Positions 46,909-59,840 of a stretch of 64,000 nt of DNA are shown in pieces. A model generated the notes under the pieces. The model was not told the origin of the DNA, ran no database searches, and worked only from the letters and a program-made list of their open reading frames with translations. A program made the translations under genes and the position numbers. Source of the DNA: Malus domestica (taxonomy: Eukaryota; Streptophyta; Magnoliopsida; Rosales; Rosaceae). The first letter of the stretch is position 1. Each line of letters starts with the position of its first letter. Where the stretch lies: positions 8,948,001 to 9,012,000 of the forward strand of contig NC_091668.1 of NCBI RefSeq assembly GCF_042453785.1, written 5' to 3'.

Positions 46909-49233
46909 AGAAATGACACGCCCTGATCTCGATATTCCACGAACACCAGGATAGGCACGTGCTGACCGACACCCGAGGGTGACGAAAGCCATTTATTGAA
47001 TGCAAATGTTGAGAATAAGGAATAAATAATGTTTATAAATGTAAAAGAATAAAGAATATGCATTTAAAGAACGTGTTCAGAGCACACATCTAATCTAGAA
47101 CACTAAAAGAATTAATATAATGTACAAATGAGTGGGTCCTACACCAAGAGGACTCGAAGATGCCGATGCGGAAGTGCCTGGATGCCGGGATTGTATGCCT
47201 CGATTCTATGTTCTGAAGGGGGCGCAAAACAAACATGAGTGGACCAAGTTAATATATATATATATAATAAAACAGTTATCAACATACTAACCTCAGGTTT
47301 TATGAAAACACATATATATCATGATAAACATAGGTTTTCCGAAACCTAGCATGTCGTACAATGTCTCAAATCATAACTCATATATAATAATCACTAGTGA
47401 ATGTCTGATAACTCCCAGGCCCCATGCCGGCTCCCCGTCTCTAAGCAGACAGTCAGAGGAAAATACACTTCAGGCCCCATGCCGGCTCCCTGTCCCTGTG
47501 CTACTAGCCAGAGGAAACACATTCCAGGCTTTATGCCAACACCAAATAGTCGCTTGGGATGGACCAGAATCTATCCCTACGTCCCGTAGCGGAAAGGACC
47601 ACTAGGTAAGTACAAAACCATTAAACATATATATATTGAAAAGCAACTTCATAGTATAAAGTCATCCATCATCTATACTATAAAGAGGTGTTCGAAACAT
47701 GTTCTAAATATCATATCGTCATCCATCGGATATTCTATAAGAACATGGGTTATAGGAAAAATAGTAATAATTCAAACTAGCCTCAGTAAGCATGTTATCT
47801 CAAATCGTTTCATAAAACGTAATCATTAAATCATGTCTTTCATTTATGCATTTCTATTATAAAAACATGCATTTTAGAAGGGGTCATCTCACAGTACTTC
47901 ACCGCCGAAGAATCACGCAGCTAGCGAAGACAGAAACACCACTATAATTGCCCCTAAGCACATAAAGAGTCCAATTAATAAAACTATATAATAGCAATTG
48001 AATTTGGGAAAACGGACATTGGAAACGGATTCAAAACATCGAATTACCCTAAAAAGGTTCCCGGATAAATTTCGTAAAAGTCAATAGAATATTCCACATA
48101 AAGGGTTTGGGCCGGCTAGGGTATAGGGTTTTGGTCTCAAAGAGCTTTGGGGTTTAATAATTAAAAAGGGTATGGGTTTAAAGGATTTAATGGCTAATGA
48201 GCTTAAGGCCCTAACAGAAATGGCCCAAGACCTTTGGGTTTTAAAACAAAAAAACAAAATAAATTAAACTAAAAAGGGTTTGAAAGGTATTGGACTTGAA
48301 AGCCCGGCCCAATTGTTTTGGGTTTGAAATAAAATAAATAGAAACAAAATAAAATAAAAGGGGTTGGGTTGGGTTTAAGCACGGCTCAAAGGGCTTGGTT
48401 CGAATGGGTTTAGGCCCGAAGGCCTTGGTTTCTTGGTCTAGCCAGAGAGGAAGGCCGGAATTCGGCCGGAAACTAGGTAAGATTCAAATGGGTATAACTT
48501 CTTCAATACTCAATGACATTGGGTGAAACAAAAAGGAAAGTTGTAGTACACAGCAAGACGAAGAGATTGATACCTTGCACGGCTGCCAACTCACCATGGT
48601 TTGGCCGGAAATTGCCTCGAAAATGATGAAATCCTCGCCGGAAATCTGGGAAAGCTCCCCGAATTGTTTCTCACTACAAACCTTCACCAAAGTACCTAAA
48701 ATGAGTCCTAACTAGAGTTTGATCGATCTAAGGAAGATTAGAGAGAGTCCCAAAGCTTACCAAGGTTGAGGGTTCACCGATGAGTCCTAGCTAAAGTTTG
48801 ATCGATCTAAGGAAAATTAGAGAGAGTCCCGAAGCTTACCAAGGTTAAGGGTTCACCGGAGGAGGGAGTTGTTCTCTGAGCTTACGGTTTCGAATGTTTA
48901 TATTCGTTCTTTCCTCTGTTGAGATGGTGACTTGGTGCATCCATGAAAGTGTGTATGGGTGTGTGTGTGTACGTTTGTATGTATGGGTGTCGATCGGGAA
49001 AGAGCCTGAGAGAGAGGTGAGCTCAAGAGGGAGAGTTAAGGGAGAGTGAGGGAGAATAGAGAAGAGAAAGAGAAAGACTTTTCAGAAAAATAAAAGAAAA
49101 TGGAAAGGGAACCGGGGGACAAAACAGGGGTGGGCCCCTTGGGCACACCATTTAAGACCCAAAAACAATTTTAAAAGGAAGATAATCTCAAACATAGTGA
49201 AAATACAATTTAAATTAGGGGTGGGATGTAACA

Positions 49234-52200
49234 ATCTACCCCCTTAAAAGAATTTCGTCCCCGAAATTTAAGTTCACTTACTAAACTGAAATACTCGAAA
49301 ATAGGAAGAAGAATATATGTATAAAGAGAAATCAAGTCAGAGTGGGTGCATTAAAGAAAATATACCACATTGTCGCGAGCGGGTTGCAAAATCCTCTATC
49401 ATGCCTCCAAGCTCTTACTTTCTTCCCCATCATTATAAAAGTAGAAAACACACTTTATAAAGATATAAAGTCGAAAACGCATATTGACGTAAGGTCAAAA
49501 ATAGGTACGCAAGATACTACAGCGTCAAAAATAGATATGTACTAACATATAGGTTGAAAATTCTAGCTGAACTTAAAAACTGAAAACAGAAACACTTCCC
49601 CTAAAACATTTGTAACGGCAAAAACAAATAATTAAAGTAAAGGAAGTTAAAATACTTATACTGAAAACCAAGACTGAAAAATGAGAAAGGGCCTCGCCCA
49701 AGAATTCGTAACCTCATGTACTCCAAGGATAGATGTGTCTTTGGATCGAGTCCCAATAATAACAAATCCAAAACTGTATCAGCTGCCGTAGACGGATCTT
49801 TCTGGTCACTTGCTCAATGAACCCAACAAATAAGTTTTCAATACCACAGTCGGTCGCCCGCGATATCGATCACACATTTGTTGTCTCAATAAACAAGCAG
49901 TAATTTCTTGAGGGTGCACAATTTCTTATAATGTATTTTTGACCTTCCGAATATCAGTTCACATTACTCATCTGCCAACCAATGTTGCCTATAGAAAACT
50001 TTCACACCATGTCGCAAAAAGTGTCGTACCCCACCAAACAAAATAAGAACTATCGTCGTAACAACTTCATCCAACACCAAGCACACCATCATATTCACCT
50101 TTCTTCTTCCAAATGTGACCAACTACTCCAAAATTTGCCAACAGAGAATCCATTTTAAAACTGTACCTTGAGATTCAAGAAAAGCGGCTACCATGTTAGT
50201 AGCATACCCAAAAGCTCAAGCCAAGTAAGCAGAAAACTAGAACTCATCTTCCTCAACAAGCAATATCTCTAGGGAGCTATTGTAGTACTCAATCCACCTC
50301 TCCATTTTTGCTTAGTTGCAGATTTCTAGTCAAATAAGGTCAATGTTAGAAGAAAGAAGAAGGACTCTCAAGTGATCAACCTAAAAATCCCATAAGAGCA
50401 CACACCATTCAAGAGAAGTTTAAAGATCTTCTGATTCTCGCCTTGACAGCGCTGTGGTGCCATTCTAGAGTGCACCAAACAGATCTGCTATAAGTGTTTC
50501 AACATCCACATACTCACAACAATAAGGTTCAGAAGTGAAGCAGTGGAAAGATGTGTTGAGAGGAACACATATCGTTGGAAAAGAAATGATGTGATGCCTA
50601 TGAATTATAGTAAGATAGTGATACAATCTGTTGACCTTTTGTACTAAAACCTTCATCCAACTCTTACTAAATGATCGCACAAACCTCACGCTCATGTGCT
50701 CTCGAACCGAAGGATTCTGATGTAAGGTAGTGGAAAGCTGCGTTGAGGCGAACACGTCACATCATCGAAAAGGTTTACTAGAGTACGATATGATGGTTAT
50801 GAATTGTAGCAAGACAATGAGTGGTGACCATTCAATTCAGGGTGAAGATAGTGATGCAATATGTTGTTTTCCTGCATTACAATCTTCATCAATCTTTTAC
50901 CACAAGACGGCTCCAACCTCACACCCACGTGGAACTATTTCTGGTAAACCTAGCAAGCTTGTAAAAATATGATGCTCCTAACGTTCCTGTCTGAATCGAT
51001 GAGAATTGGGTGCACACTTCCGCCGAATCGATCGATTGTGAATTCCTCATTGATTAAGCGAGAAACCATGTCGAGAATGCAAGAAGAACACTTAAGATTT
51101 TGAGGGTCAAAATAAGTCCATTAAATCTAAAGTACAAGGTATCTAATTGAGTAAGAAATCATGTCGAGAACAAACTTTTTTTTTATTTATTATTTTTTAA
51201 TTTTTTTACACCCTTCGTGTAATGTTCCGACATGATCCAGTTCACATTGAGAAACAAACAAGCAAAGGAAGGTAAAGATGTAGAAATAGAAGTCACTGTT
51301 TCTGATTATTCGGTTAAACATCATCGTAAGGTTGACTGGTTTCTTAGCAAAAAGGAAACAGGTCTAAGCTCAAGAATAGTTAAGAACAGTTAATAAGATT
51401 TGACAAGGCCAAAGACATTTCGAAATTCAAAATACTTTGTGCAAGCTGTTTCAAAGTTCAAAAATTAAACATAGAACCTCTGAATCAGTAGAATGACGAA
51501 GAAGAAAGATACAAAGCAGCCTGCAAATGCATGCAGTGGCACGATTGGTTACCTTAAAGTGATGCTCTTGAGCAAACCAAAGCTCAATGAGTCCAGGGAA
51601 ATTTAGAGCAATTTCGATCTTCATACAATGATGAATATGGTGGAGTCTCAAGCCATTACACTGAAAATTACAAGGCTGAACAGCCAGTGGACAAGAGCAC
51701 TGGTTAGTTAGGCTACAAGCAAAAGGCTAAGTTCACCTCTACTGAAAAGTACATGGACACTAAGCTAGGGTTACCATCGAGTACCAGACCCAGGTGAAGT
51801 TTAAGGAGTCTGTTTATCTAAACAAGATTGGATCTTCATCATCCAAGTCCAACTACCACAACAACAAGAATCGCAACTCCATTTTGGGAAATTAATGAGA
51901 ATATCGTCCGTTACTGAGAAGTTTCCCAAGAAAAGTATATAAATTAAACGAAGTCAACACTCGAAGAATTTGATGTGCGTTGACGGTCAAAGGTTAGTGA
52001 ACTTGACTTCATTGTTGGAGTAAGCAAGAAGTTTATTGATAGAACAATCGTCGAGAATTGCTCTAAAGATCCACACTAATTTCTTCAGTGGTAATGAATC
52101 TGAGAACATTGATTTGCTCCCACCAAAAACCACTTACTAACCGTCGTCAAAACTAGCATTTACTCGTTTTATCCCAACACACACTTCGAATGTTTCTAGT

Positions 52201-52751
52201 AGTTGTCACTGAGATATGACTCTGCCCGCCATTCCTGGGAAACGCATGTTGAAGAGTGATATCACCATTTCAGAACTCCAGTTGGTCTTAACCAATTCGT
52301 ACCGCCAAGATTTTTCTGTTTCCCAAGATTTCGATGTAGAGCCAACTCCGCCGGCAATTCCTAGGGAACGCATGTTGCAGAGTGGCATCGCCATTTCGGA
52401 TCTACAACTGGTCTTAACCAGACTTCCGCAAACTGATATTTCTAAAACATGTCGCTTCCAAGTAACACCGACTCTGCTCGCCATTCCTAGGGAATGCACA
52501 TCGCAGAATATTGTCCTATGTGGAAAGTCGTCTAACAAATCAAACACGTCACCGATGAAGCACAATCCCAACACGAATTCTTGTATTTCAACCAGAATAT
52601 GACAATTCAAATAGAGAAAGTTTTGTACAATTGCGCTGAATGACACCAAATCCGAAAGTCGGGACACCCAAATGATGCCATGACCGACACATTACGAGAA
52701 TATAAGAGAATCTTAAGTATGATCTGAACAAACCAGGCTCTGATACCAATC
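49234..52751 (-). other. Interior of the nested element: non-coding with local repeats
   Basis: No frame shows retroviral motifs; the longest is 153 codons. Two tandem structures stand out. 50465-50960 holds two related blocks (GTGGAAAGATGTGTTGAGAG and GTGGAAAGCTGCGTTGAGGC mark the starts). 52210-52540 holds three blocks of about 120 bp (CGCCATTCCTGGGAAACGCA, CGGCAATTCCTAGGGAACGC, CGCCATTCCTAGGGAATGCA). Confidence 0.6.
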
Positions 52752-53095
52752 TAACACGCCCTGATCCCGATATTCCTCGCCGACCAGGATAGGCACGTGC
52801 TCGCCGACACTCGAGGGTGACGAAATCCATTTATTGAATGCAAATGATAAGAATAAGGAATAAATAAGGTTTATAAACGTAAAAGAATAAAGAATATGCA
52901 TTTAAGGAACGTGTTCAGAGTACACATCTAATCTAGAACACTAAAAGAATTAATATAAAAATTGAATGAACAAAGGAATGGGTCCTACACCAAGAGGACT
53001 CGAAGATGCCGATGAGGAAGTGCCTAGATGCCGGGATTGTATGCCTCGATTCTATGTCCTGAAAAGGATGCAAAACAAACATGAGTGGACCAAGT

Positions 53096-53144
<49 letters not shown>
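53096..53144. repeat. (TA)n microsatellite in the right LTR
   Basis: About 24 TA units. The left LTR has only about seven at the matching place (47252-47266), so the array grew after insertion; this explains part of the LTR length difference. Confidence 0.95.
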
Positions 53145-53147
<3 letters not shown>

Positions 53148-55200
53148 AAACAGTTATCAACATACTAACCCCCAAGTTTTATGAAAACACATATATATCA
53201 TGATAAACATAGGTTTTCTGAAACCTAGCATGCCGTGCAATGTCTCAAATCATAACTCATATATAATAATCACTAGTGAATGTCCGATAACCCCCAGGCC
53301 CCATGCTGGCTCCCCATCTCTGAGCAGACAGTCAAAGGAAAATACAATTCAAGCCCCATGCCGGCTCCCCGTCCCTGTGCTAATAGCTAGAGGAAACACA
53401 CTCCAAGCCCTATGCCAACACCAAACTGTCGCTCAAGACGGACCAGAATCTATCCCTACGTCCCGTAGCGGAAATGACCACTAGGTAAGTACAAAACCAT
53501 TGAACATATATATATTGAAAAACAACTTCATAGTATAAAGTCATCCATCATCTATACTATAAAGAGGTGTTCGAAACATGTTCTAAATATTATATCGTCA
53601 TCCATCGGATATTCTATAAGAACATGGGTTATAGGAAAAATAGTAATAATTCAAACTAGCCTCAGTAAGCATGTTATCTCAAAGCTTTTCATAAAACGTA
53701 ATCATTAAATCATGCCTTTCATGCATGCATTTCTACTATAAAAACATGCATTTTAGAAGGGGTCCACTCACAGTACTTCGCCGCCGAAGAATCACGGAGC
53801 TAGCGAAGACGAAAACGCCACTATAATTGCCCTTAAACACATAAAGAGTCCAATTAATAAAACTATATAATAGCAATTGAATTTGGGAAAAAGGACTTTG
53901 GAAACGTATTCAGAATGTCGAATTACCCTAAGATGGGTCCCAGATAAATTTCGTAAAAGTCAATAGAATATTCCACATAAAGTGTTTGGGCCGGCTAGGG
54001 TATAGGGTTTTGGTCTCAAATGGCTTTGGGGTTTAATAATTAAAAAGGGTATGGGTTGAAAAGGTTTAAAGGGTTTAGTGGCTAACAAGCTTAAGGCCCT
54101 AACAGAAATGGCCCAAGGCCTTTGGGTTTTAAAACAAAAAACAAAATAAATAAAACTAAAAAGGGTTTGAAAGGTATTGGGCTTGAAAGCCCGGCCCAAT
54201 TGTTTTGGGTTTGAAATAAAATAAAATAAAAGGAGTTGCATTGGGTTTAAGCACGGCCCAAAGGGCCTGGTTTGAATGGGTTTAGGCCCAAAGGCCTTGG
54301 TTTCTTGGTCTAGCCGGAGAAGAAGGCCGGAATTCAGCCAGAAACTTCCCTAACTTTAAATGTTCATAACTTTGTCAAAGCTCAACAAAATCGAGTGATT
54401 CAAAAATGAAAATCATAGTTCTCGAAGAGACGAAGAGAATGGTACCTCGCACAACGTCTAACTAGCTGTGGTTTGGCCGAAAAACGCCTCGAAATCCACA
54501 GAGGTCGCCGGAAACTAGGTAAGATTCAAATGGGTATAACTTCTTCAATACTCAACAAAATTGGGTGAAACAAAAAGGAAAGTTGTAGTACTCAGCAAGA
54601 CAAAGAGATTGATACCTTGCATGCCAGCCAACTCGTCATGGTTTGGCCGGAATTGCCTCGAAAGTAATGGAATCCTCGCCGGAAATCTGGGGAAAGCTCC
54701 CCGAGTTGTTTCTCACTACAAACCTTCACCAAAGTACCTAAAATGAGTCCTAACTAGAGTTTGATCGATCTAAGGAAGATTAGAGAGAGTCTCGAAGCTT
54801 ACCAAGGTTGAGGGTTCACCGAAGGAGGGAGTTGTTCTCCGAGCTTACGGTTTCGAAGGTTGGTATTCGTTCTTTCCTCCGTTGAGATGGTGACTTGGTG
54901 TATTCATGAAAGTGTGTATGGGTGTGTGTGTGTACGGTTGTATGTATGGGTGTCGATCGGGAAAGAGCCCGAGAGAGAGGTGAGCTCGAAAAAGAGAGAT
55001 AAAGGAGAGTGAGGGAGAAGAGAAAAGAGAAATAAAAAGACTTTTCAAAAAAATAAAAGAAAATGGAAAGGGAACTGGGGGACAAAACAGGGGTGGGCCC
55101 GTTGGGCACACCATTTAAGACCTAAAAACAATTTTAAAAGCAAGATAATCTCAAACTTAGTGAAAATACAATTTAAATTAGGGGTGGGTGTAACAAGAAA

Positions 55201-57210
55201 GCCAGGTATCTCTCATCTAAGAGTTTTTGGAAGCATAGCCCATGTACATGTATCAGACGAGAGGAGAACCAAACTCGACGACAAAAGTGAGAAGTTCATC
55301 TTCATCGGATATGATTCAAATTCAAAAGGCTATAAGCTGTATAATCCGAACAATGGGAAGACGTTGATCAGTCGAGACGTGACGTTCGATGAAGAAGGAG
55401 AATGAGATCTTGGCTCTCATGCAAGTGATCTCAGCTTCTTTCCCCAGTTTGGAGAAGAGAATAAACAAGGGATGATGGAGAAAGCAAGAGAGGTTCAACA
55501 AGAATCCACTACCCCACATGCCTCACCGACATCAACCAATCATGGTAATTCACCAACATCAGCATCGTCAAGTGGGAGCCTAAATGAAAGAGAAGTATCA
55601 CGCACAAGAAGTATACGAGATCTCTATGAGGTAGCTGAAAGACTTGATAATCCTACGTTTTTCTGTCTCTTTGGTGATTGTGAACCAATTGACTTCCAAT
55701 AAGCATTGCAAGATGCTAAGTGGAAGAAAGCAATGGATGAAGAAATTGAAGCAATCTAGAAGAATGATACATGGGAACTCGCTAGTCTTCCGAAATGACA
55801 CAGCCATCGGAGTCAAGTGGGTGTACAAGACAAAGAAAAATGCCAACGGAGAGGTCCAAAGAGACAAGGCGAAACTAATGGCGAAGGGTTACAGTCTAAG
55901 AGCTGGAATCGACTATGATGAGGTATTTGCACCCGTTGCTCGTTTGGAAATGATACGATTACTAATTTCTTTGGCAGCTCAAAACAGTTGGAAGATTCAA
56001 CAAATGGATGTAAAGTCCGCCTTCTTAAATAGAGTCCTTGAATAAAAACTCTACATTTAGCAACCGTCAGGCTATGAAATTAAAGGGCATGAAGACAAAG
56101 TTATGAAGCTAAAGAAAGCCCTCTATGGGTTAAAACAAGTGCCACGAGCATGGATAGTCGCATTGACAAGTACTTCCAAGAAAACAAATTCACCAAGTGC
56201 CCTCATGAACATGCTCTCTACGTCAAAGTCAAACATGGAGATATTCTAATTGTGTGCTTATATGTGGATGATCTAATCTTCACCGGAAGTAATCCAAGCA
56301 TGTATGAAGAGTTCAAGAGAGTGATGACCAAAGAATTCGAGATGACTGACATCGGGTTAATGGCATACTACCTAGGCATTGAAGTCAAGCAGAACGAAGA
56401 AGGCATTTTCATCTCCCAAGAAAGCTACACAAAGAAGATACTGAAAAAGTTCAAAATGGACAATTGCAAGCCCATAAGCACGCCAGTAGAGTGTGGAGTC
56501 AAACTAACCAAGCATGACGAAGGAGAAAGTGTAGATCCAATATTTTTCAAGAGTTTAGTTAAAAGCTTGCGCTACTTGACATGCACAAGACCAAACATCC
56601 TCTATACCGTCAGATTAGTTAGTCGCTACATGGAGAATCCTATAACTACACACTTGAAGACCGCTAAAAGAATTCTTCGATACCTTAAAGGTAGTATTAA
56701 CTTTGGCTTATTCTATTCAAGTTCTAGTAACTACAAACTTGTTGGATATAGCGACAGTGATTGGGCAGGAGATTTCGACGATAGAAAAAGCACTACTGGA
56801 TTTGTGTTCTTCATGGGAGACACTGCATTCACATGGATGTCAAAGAAGCAACCGATTGTCACTCTCTATACTTGCGAAGCTGAATACGTAGCTGCTACCT
56901 CATGTGTCTGTCATGCAATCTAGCTAAGAAAGTTGCTAAAAGAATTAAGCATGCCATAAGAAGAGCCAACAAAGATCTATGTCGGCAACAAGTTTGCAAT
57001 AGCTCTAGCAAAGAATCCAGTATTCCATGACAGGAGCAAACACATGGATACCCACTATCATTACATAAGAGAGTGTATTGCAAGAAAGGATGTGCAAGTG
57101 GAATACGTGAAGTCTTAAGACCAAATTGCAGACATATTCACTAAGCCACTCAAACAAGAAGACTTCATCAGACTGAGGAACTCAATCGGCGTCACAAGAC
57201 AAGATTAAGG
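55201..57210 (+). pseudogene. Copia-2 integrase end, reverse transcriptase and RNase H
   Basis: Continues the integrase (KPGISHLRVFGSIAHVHV, FIFIGYDSNSKGYKLYN), then RT (GVKWVYKTKKNANGEVQRDK, MDVKSAFLNRVLE then stop, LYVDDLIFTGSN) and RNase H (GYSDSDWAGDFDDRKSTTGF, CEAEYVAATSC, LAKNPVFHDRSKHMDTHYH). The YVDD motif is kept. Stops near 55407, 55700, 56042, 56923, 56957 and 57117 make it inactive. It joins 44894-46908 at the AGAAA site. Confidence 0.92.
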
Positions 57211-57686
57211 GGGGATGTTGAATTGTAATCTTGTCTTGGCCCAAGACAATTGATCCGGCCCATACACAAAGAAAGATCCATGCACATGCTAAGAGTTCTA
57301 GCAAATTCAAGTTGGTGGAATGCATGCATAAATATCTAAGGCTTTTTGTAGAAAGATCTAAAATCTTGTAAAATTGTGTGGTTGTTAAGCATTAGCTAGA
57401 ACGTTCTAGCAATGTCAAAGTTGGCAAACCTTGCCTATAAATAGGTGAGGTGCTAAGCTATGTGATGTAACAACCAAGAGAGCAAGTAGTGAGAAGTGAG
57501 AAGAAGCAACAAAGCTTATAAGAGTGTTTGAGTGTTTCCTCTTGTACTAAGTTTGTGAGTGAAAAAAAAATCTTGTGCAATACTTTGAGTATTCTTTTTT
57601 TCTCTTGCCTATCAATTTCGCTGTATTACATTATTTTTTGTGAGATAAACATCTTCAAAGTAGTGAAGTCTTTTTAAGCCCCAACA

Positions 57687-57885
57687 CTAGAGGGACTGAC
57701 AGGAGTGCAGGTACGTAATGCATCTGTGGGTTCATGATGGATCTAATCTACAAGAGACCGAGCATTTTCTCGGAATATCGTCGGAAAATGGTAGCAGCTA
57801 TGGATGAGGTGAACATACGAGTTCCGGGTACGATGCCATGAGGAATTACAGTATATCATTACCACCAGGAAGTGGTGGGAGATGA
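57687..57885 (+). pseudogene. WAK kinase C-terminal relic, copy B, last part
   Basis: Resumes with CTAGAGGGACTGACAGGAGT and reads tail sequence like HPWVHDGSNLQETE-type residues of copy A, with small frame changes, ending PPGSGGR and stop at 57885. It completes the relic begun at 44161. Confidence 0.8.
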
Positions 57886-58074
57886 CCGGCTACATGTGGT
57901 GAACAGCCCCATTCTATTCTATGTACAAAAAGTATAAAAATATTTGTCTAAATGTTTGTCATTTTATCCTATCTGTATTGACAAATGTGTTAAAATATTT
58001 TTTTTTTGTGTGTTAAAAAAAGGTAAAAAGTATGCATGCACGTGTGTTATACATTAGAGTTTTTAAAAATGTGT

Positions 58075-58145
58075 AATGTTGTGAATGACTGAAATCTGTA
58101 CGGAAAATTGAAGTGTTTTAAAATACGCTAGTACATATATTATAT
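58075..58145 (-). repeat. Inverted piece of the WAK-relic 3' flank, left part
   Basis: Reverse complement of about 20755-20835 (GAAAATTGAAGTGTTTTAAA, CGCTAGTACATAT). Its continuation resumes at 60337, so element X was inserted into it. Confidence 0.65.
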
Positions 58146-58774
58146 AGAGAGCTTTAATGAAAAGAGTTTGAGCTAAGTTTATTTTAATAAAAAACCATCC
58201 TATAACTTTATTTAATGGAAATGGTTTAAACTTTAATGAAAATGACAAAAGTTAATATAATAAAAAATAAAATAAAAAAAAGTAATAAAAAGCTGACGCA
58301 CAGGACCCACGCGTCAGTCACACACTACTTCTAAAACTGGAAGGTACTACACTATTTTTGAAATTTAACACTATTTTTGAAACTTAATATTATTTTTGAA
58401 AACTGAACACTAATTAATTCTGAAACTAAACATGAGTACTACATTATTTCTGAAATTGAACACGGGTATTACACTAATTTCGAAATTGAACACATACACT
58501 ATTTTTAAAACTGTAATACAGGTTTACGTGCACTAACTATTTTTGAAAATGGACACGGGTTGGCATATAATAGAATCATTTTAAAACTGTCAAGCATCGC
58601 ATAGATTAACCACCGTTATAGATTATCTTCAAACTCGTGATTAATTTTTTTTTTCAGTATGAACTTAAGAGCCTATTAAATCAATTTATACCCAAGTTAT
58701 CAACAAGGGACGTGGATAATTCATCAATAAGGATGAATTGTATAACCTGAAGGGGAGGGCCCCAATTGGTAGAA

Positions 58775-58965
58775 AAAAAATCGCAACCCCTGGAGTTATC
58801 CTGCACTTGGAAGAAGAAGTAGAAAAATGAATAAATATAGTGATAATTTGATTCTTCGTCGCCATAGTAAATAGGTGAGAAATTAGAATTTGTTTCTTCA
58901 TCTTTACAAAAAATAAATAAAAACAAAAATAGGAGTAATTAATTGTGACACATTCACTAAAGCAG
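58775..58965 (+). other. Plastid rpl22-rps19 spacer and rps19 start (NUPT)
   Basis: GTTATCCTGCACTTGGAAGA, TTTGATTCTTCGTCGCCATA and GTGACACATTCACTAAA match the leader and first codons of plastid rps19 as I remember them. The rest of the gene is absent. Confidence 0.65.
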
Positions 58966-59007
58966 ACAGCTAATGCGGTCCACTTATTGAACAGGGTTCT
59001 ATAGTCG

Positions 59008-59190
59008 GTCCGCAACCCCTGGATGCTGAAGGCGTCCTTGGGGTGATCTAGTAGTTCCTACGGGGTGGAGACAATGGGGTCAGTCCATGGATTTTTCTTC
59101 TTTATGACGCATTTCGCTTAAAGGGTTGAAGGGAGATAGTGCATCAAGCTGTTTGCAAGGGCCAACTTGATATTGCAGTCAGTTTGATAA
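59008..59190 (+). other. Plastid inverted-repeat spacer fragment (NUPT)
   Basis: GTAGTTCCTACGGGGTGGAG, GTCAGTCCATGGATTTTTCT and GGGAGATAGTGCATCAAGCT resemble the plastid inverted repeat near trnV and rrn16. Recognised from memory; no gene inside. Confidence 0.6.
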
Positions 59191-59199
59191 TGATTGAGT

Positions 59200-59371
59200 G
59201 ACATTGCTTCTTCAGCCCGAACCAAGGAATCCCTTAAATATGATGCAAAATGAATCTTGTTCTATCGTTGGTCAGAGATTTATCTATGAACATTATGAAT
59301 CGGAGTTTGAAGAAGGCGAAGGAGTCCTCGACCCACAACGGATAAAGGAGGATTTATTCAATCACATAGTT
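59200..59371 (+). pseudogene. ycf2: Plastid ycf2 fragment (NUPT)
   Basis: Reads [38 protein letters not shown] and [12 protein letters not shown], as in Ycf2 ([38 protein letters not shown]). Only about 57 codons are present. Ycf2 is a large essential plastid protein; this piece has no function in the nucleus. Confidence 0.88.
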
Positions 59372-59579
59372 TGGGTTCCACTGAAAGTGGGGATGATTGA
59401 GATTGTTTAAGCAACTCACATAATCGTTGACCTCTTGCCAATTGATTATGAGTAGCTTTATCAAGATTAGAAGCAAATTATGCAAAGGCTTCTAATTCTA
59501 CAAATTGTGCCAATTCCAATTTTGATTTGCCAGCTACTTATTTCATGGCTTTAATTTGAGCTGTAGATCCTACCCTAGA
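59372..59579 (-). pseudogene. atpA: Plastid atpA fragment, inverted (NUPT)
   Basis: The minus strand reads [11 protein letters not shown] then a stop, [36 protein letters not shown] and [13 protein letters not shown], the C-terminal part of ATP synthase CF1 alpha. Two stops (Gln codons changed to TAA and TGC-ATA-type damage) show it is dead. It joins ycf2 and rbcL pieces with only a few bases of overlap. Confidence 0.85.
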
Positions 59580-59587
59580 AACTGAAA

Positions 59588-59741
59588 TACCTTATTATAC
59601 TCCTGACTATGAAACCAAAGATACTGATATTTTGGTAGCATTTTGTGTAACTCCTCAACCTGGTGTTCCACCTGAGGAAACAAGGGCCGATGTAGCTGTT
59701 GAATCTTCTACTGGTACATGGACAACTGTATGGACTGACGC
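59588..59741 (+). pseudogene. rbcL: Plastid rbcL fragment (NUPT)
   Basis: Reads [28 protein letters not shown] and [13 protein letters not shown], residues about 24-68 of the Rubisco large subunit. Changes such as FCVTP for FRVTP and EETRADVAV for EEAGAAVAA show decay. The frame stays open into the next fragment by chance. Confidence 0.93.
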
Positions 59742-59840
59742 TAGCCTTAAACGATGGATACTAGGCGCTATGCTTATCGACCCGTGGAGTGCTATAGCTA
59801 ATGCGTTAAGTGTCCCGCCTTGGGAGTACGTTCGCAAGAA

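Larger units (their letters stand above)
46914..55195 (-). mobile_element. Nested 8.3-kb non-coding LTR element (LARD-like) inside Copia-2
   Basis: LTRs 46914-49233 (2320 bp) and 52752-55195 (2444 bp) surround about 3.5 kb without gag or pol. A perfect target duplication AGAAA lies at 46909-46913 and 55196-55200. On the minus strand TGGTATCAGAGC (52736-52747) is the primer site, a few bases from the 5' LTR, and AAGGGGGTAGAT precedes the 3' LTR. Long LTRs and an empty interior fit a large retrotransposon derivative that depends on an autonomous partner, possibly Gypsy type; that class is inference. Confidence 0.9.
44415..57686 (+). mobile_element. Copia-2: Ty1/Copia retrotransposon, host of a nested LTR element
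   Basis: Left LTR 44415 to about 44894, right LTR 57216-57686 (471 bp, TGTTGAATTG ... CCCCAACA). A perfect target duplication CTAGA lies at 44410-44414 and 57687-57691. A purine tract AAGGGGGGA precedes the right LTR. The left LTR lost its last bases together with the primer site and gag start: it runs directly into gag codons reading NWSIKMKAVLEAHDVW. Removing the nested element (46914-55195) leaves about 5 kb. Confidence 0.93.
43085..57905 (+). repeat. Segmental duplication copy B (split by a hAT MITE and Copia-2)
   Basis: Collinear with copy A (14293-20580) after removing insertions: TAGGTGGAAATCAGTTAGGG, CTCGTGTGAGTAGAAGCTCT, CTAACACTCCAAA-type blocks, the SGR2-like tail and the WAK kinase tail follow in the same order. 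Copy A has none of the insertions of B, and B none of A. Confidence 0.8.

Noticed and set aside
52206..52667. 153-codon minus-strand frame in the nested element
   Set aside because: It follows a three-fold tandem repeat and has no retroelement motif; no evidence for translation.
54816..55109. Minus-strand Ser/Phe-rich open frame in the right LTR
   Set aside because: It lies in an AG-rich, low-complexity part of a retroelement LTR and is not preserved as a frame in the left LTR.
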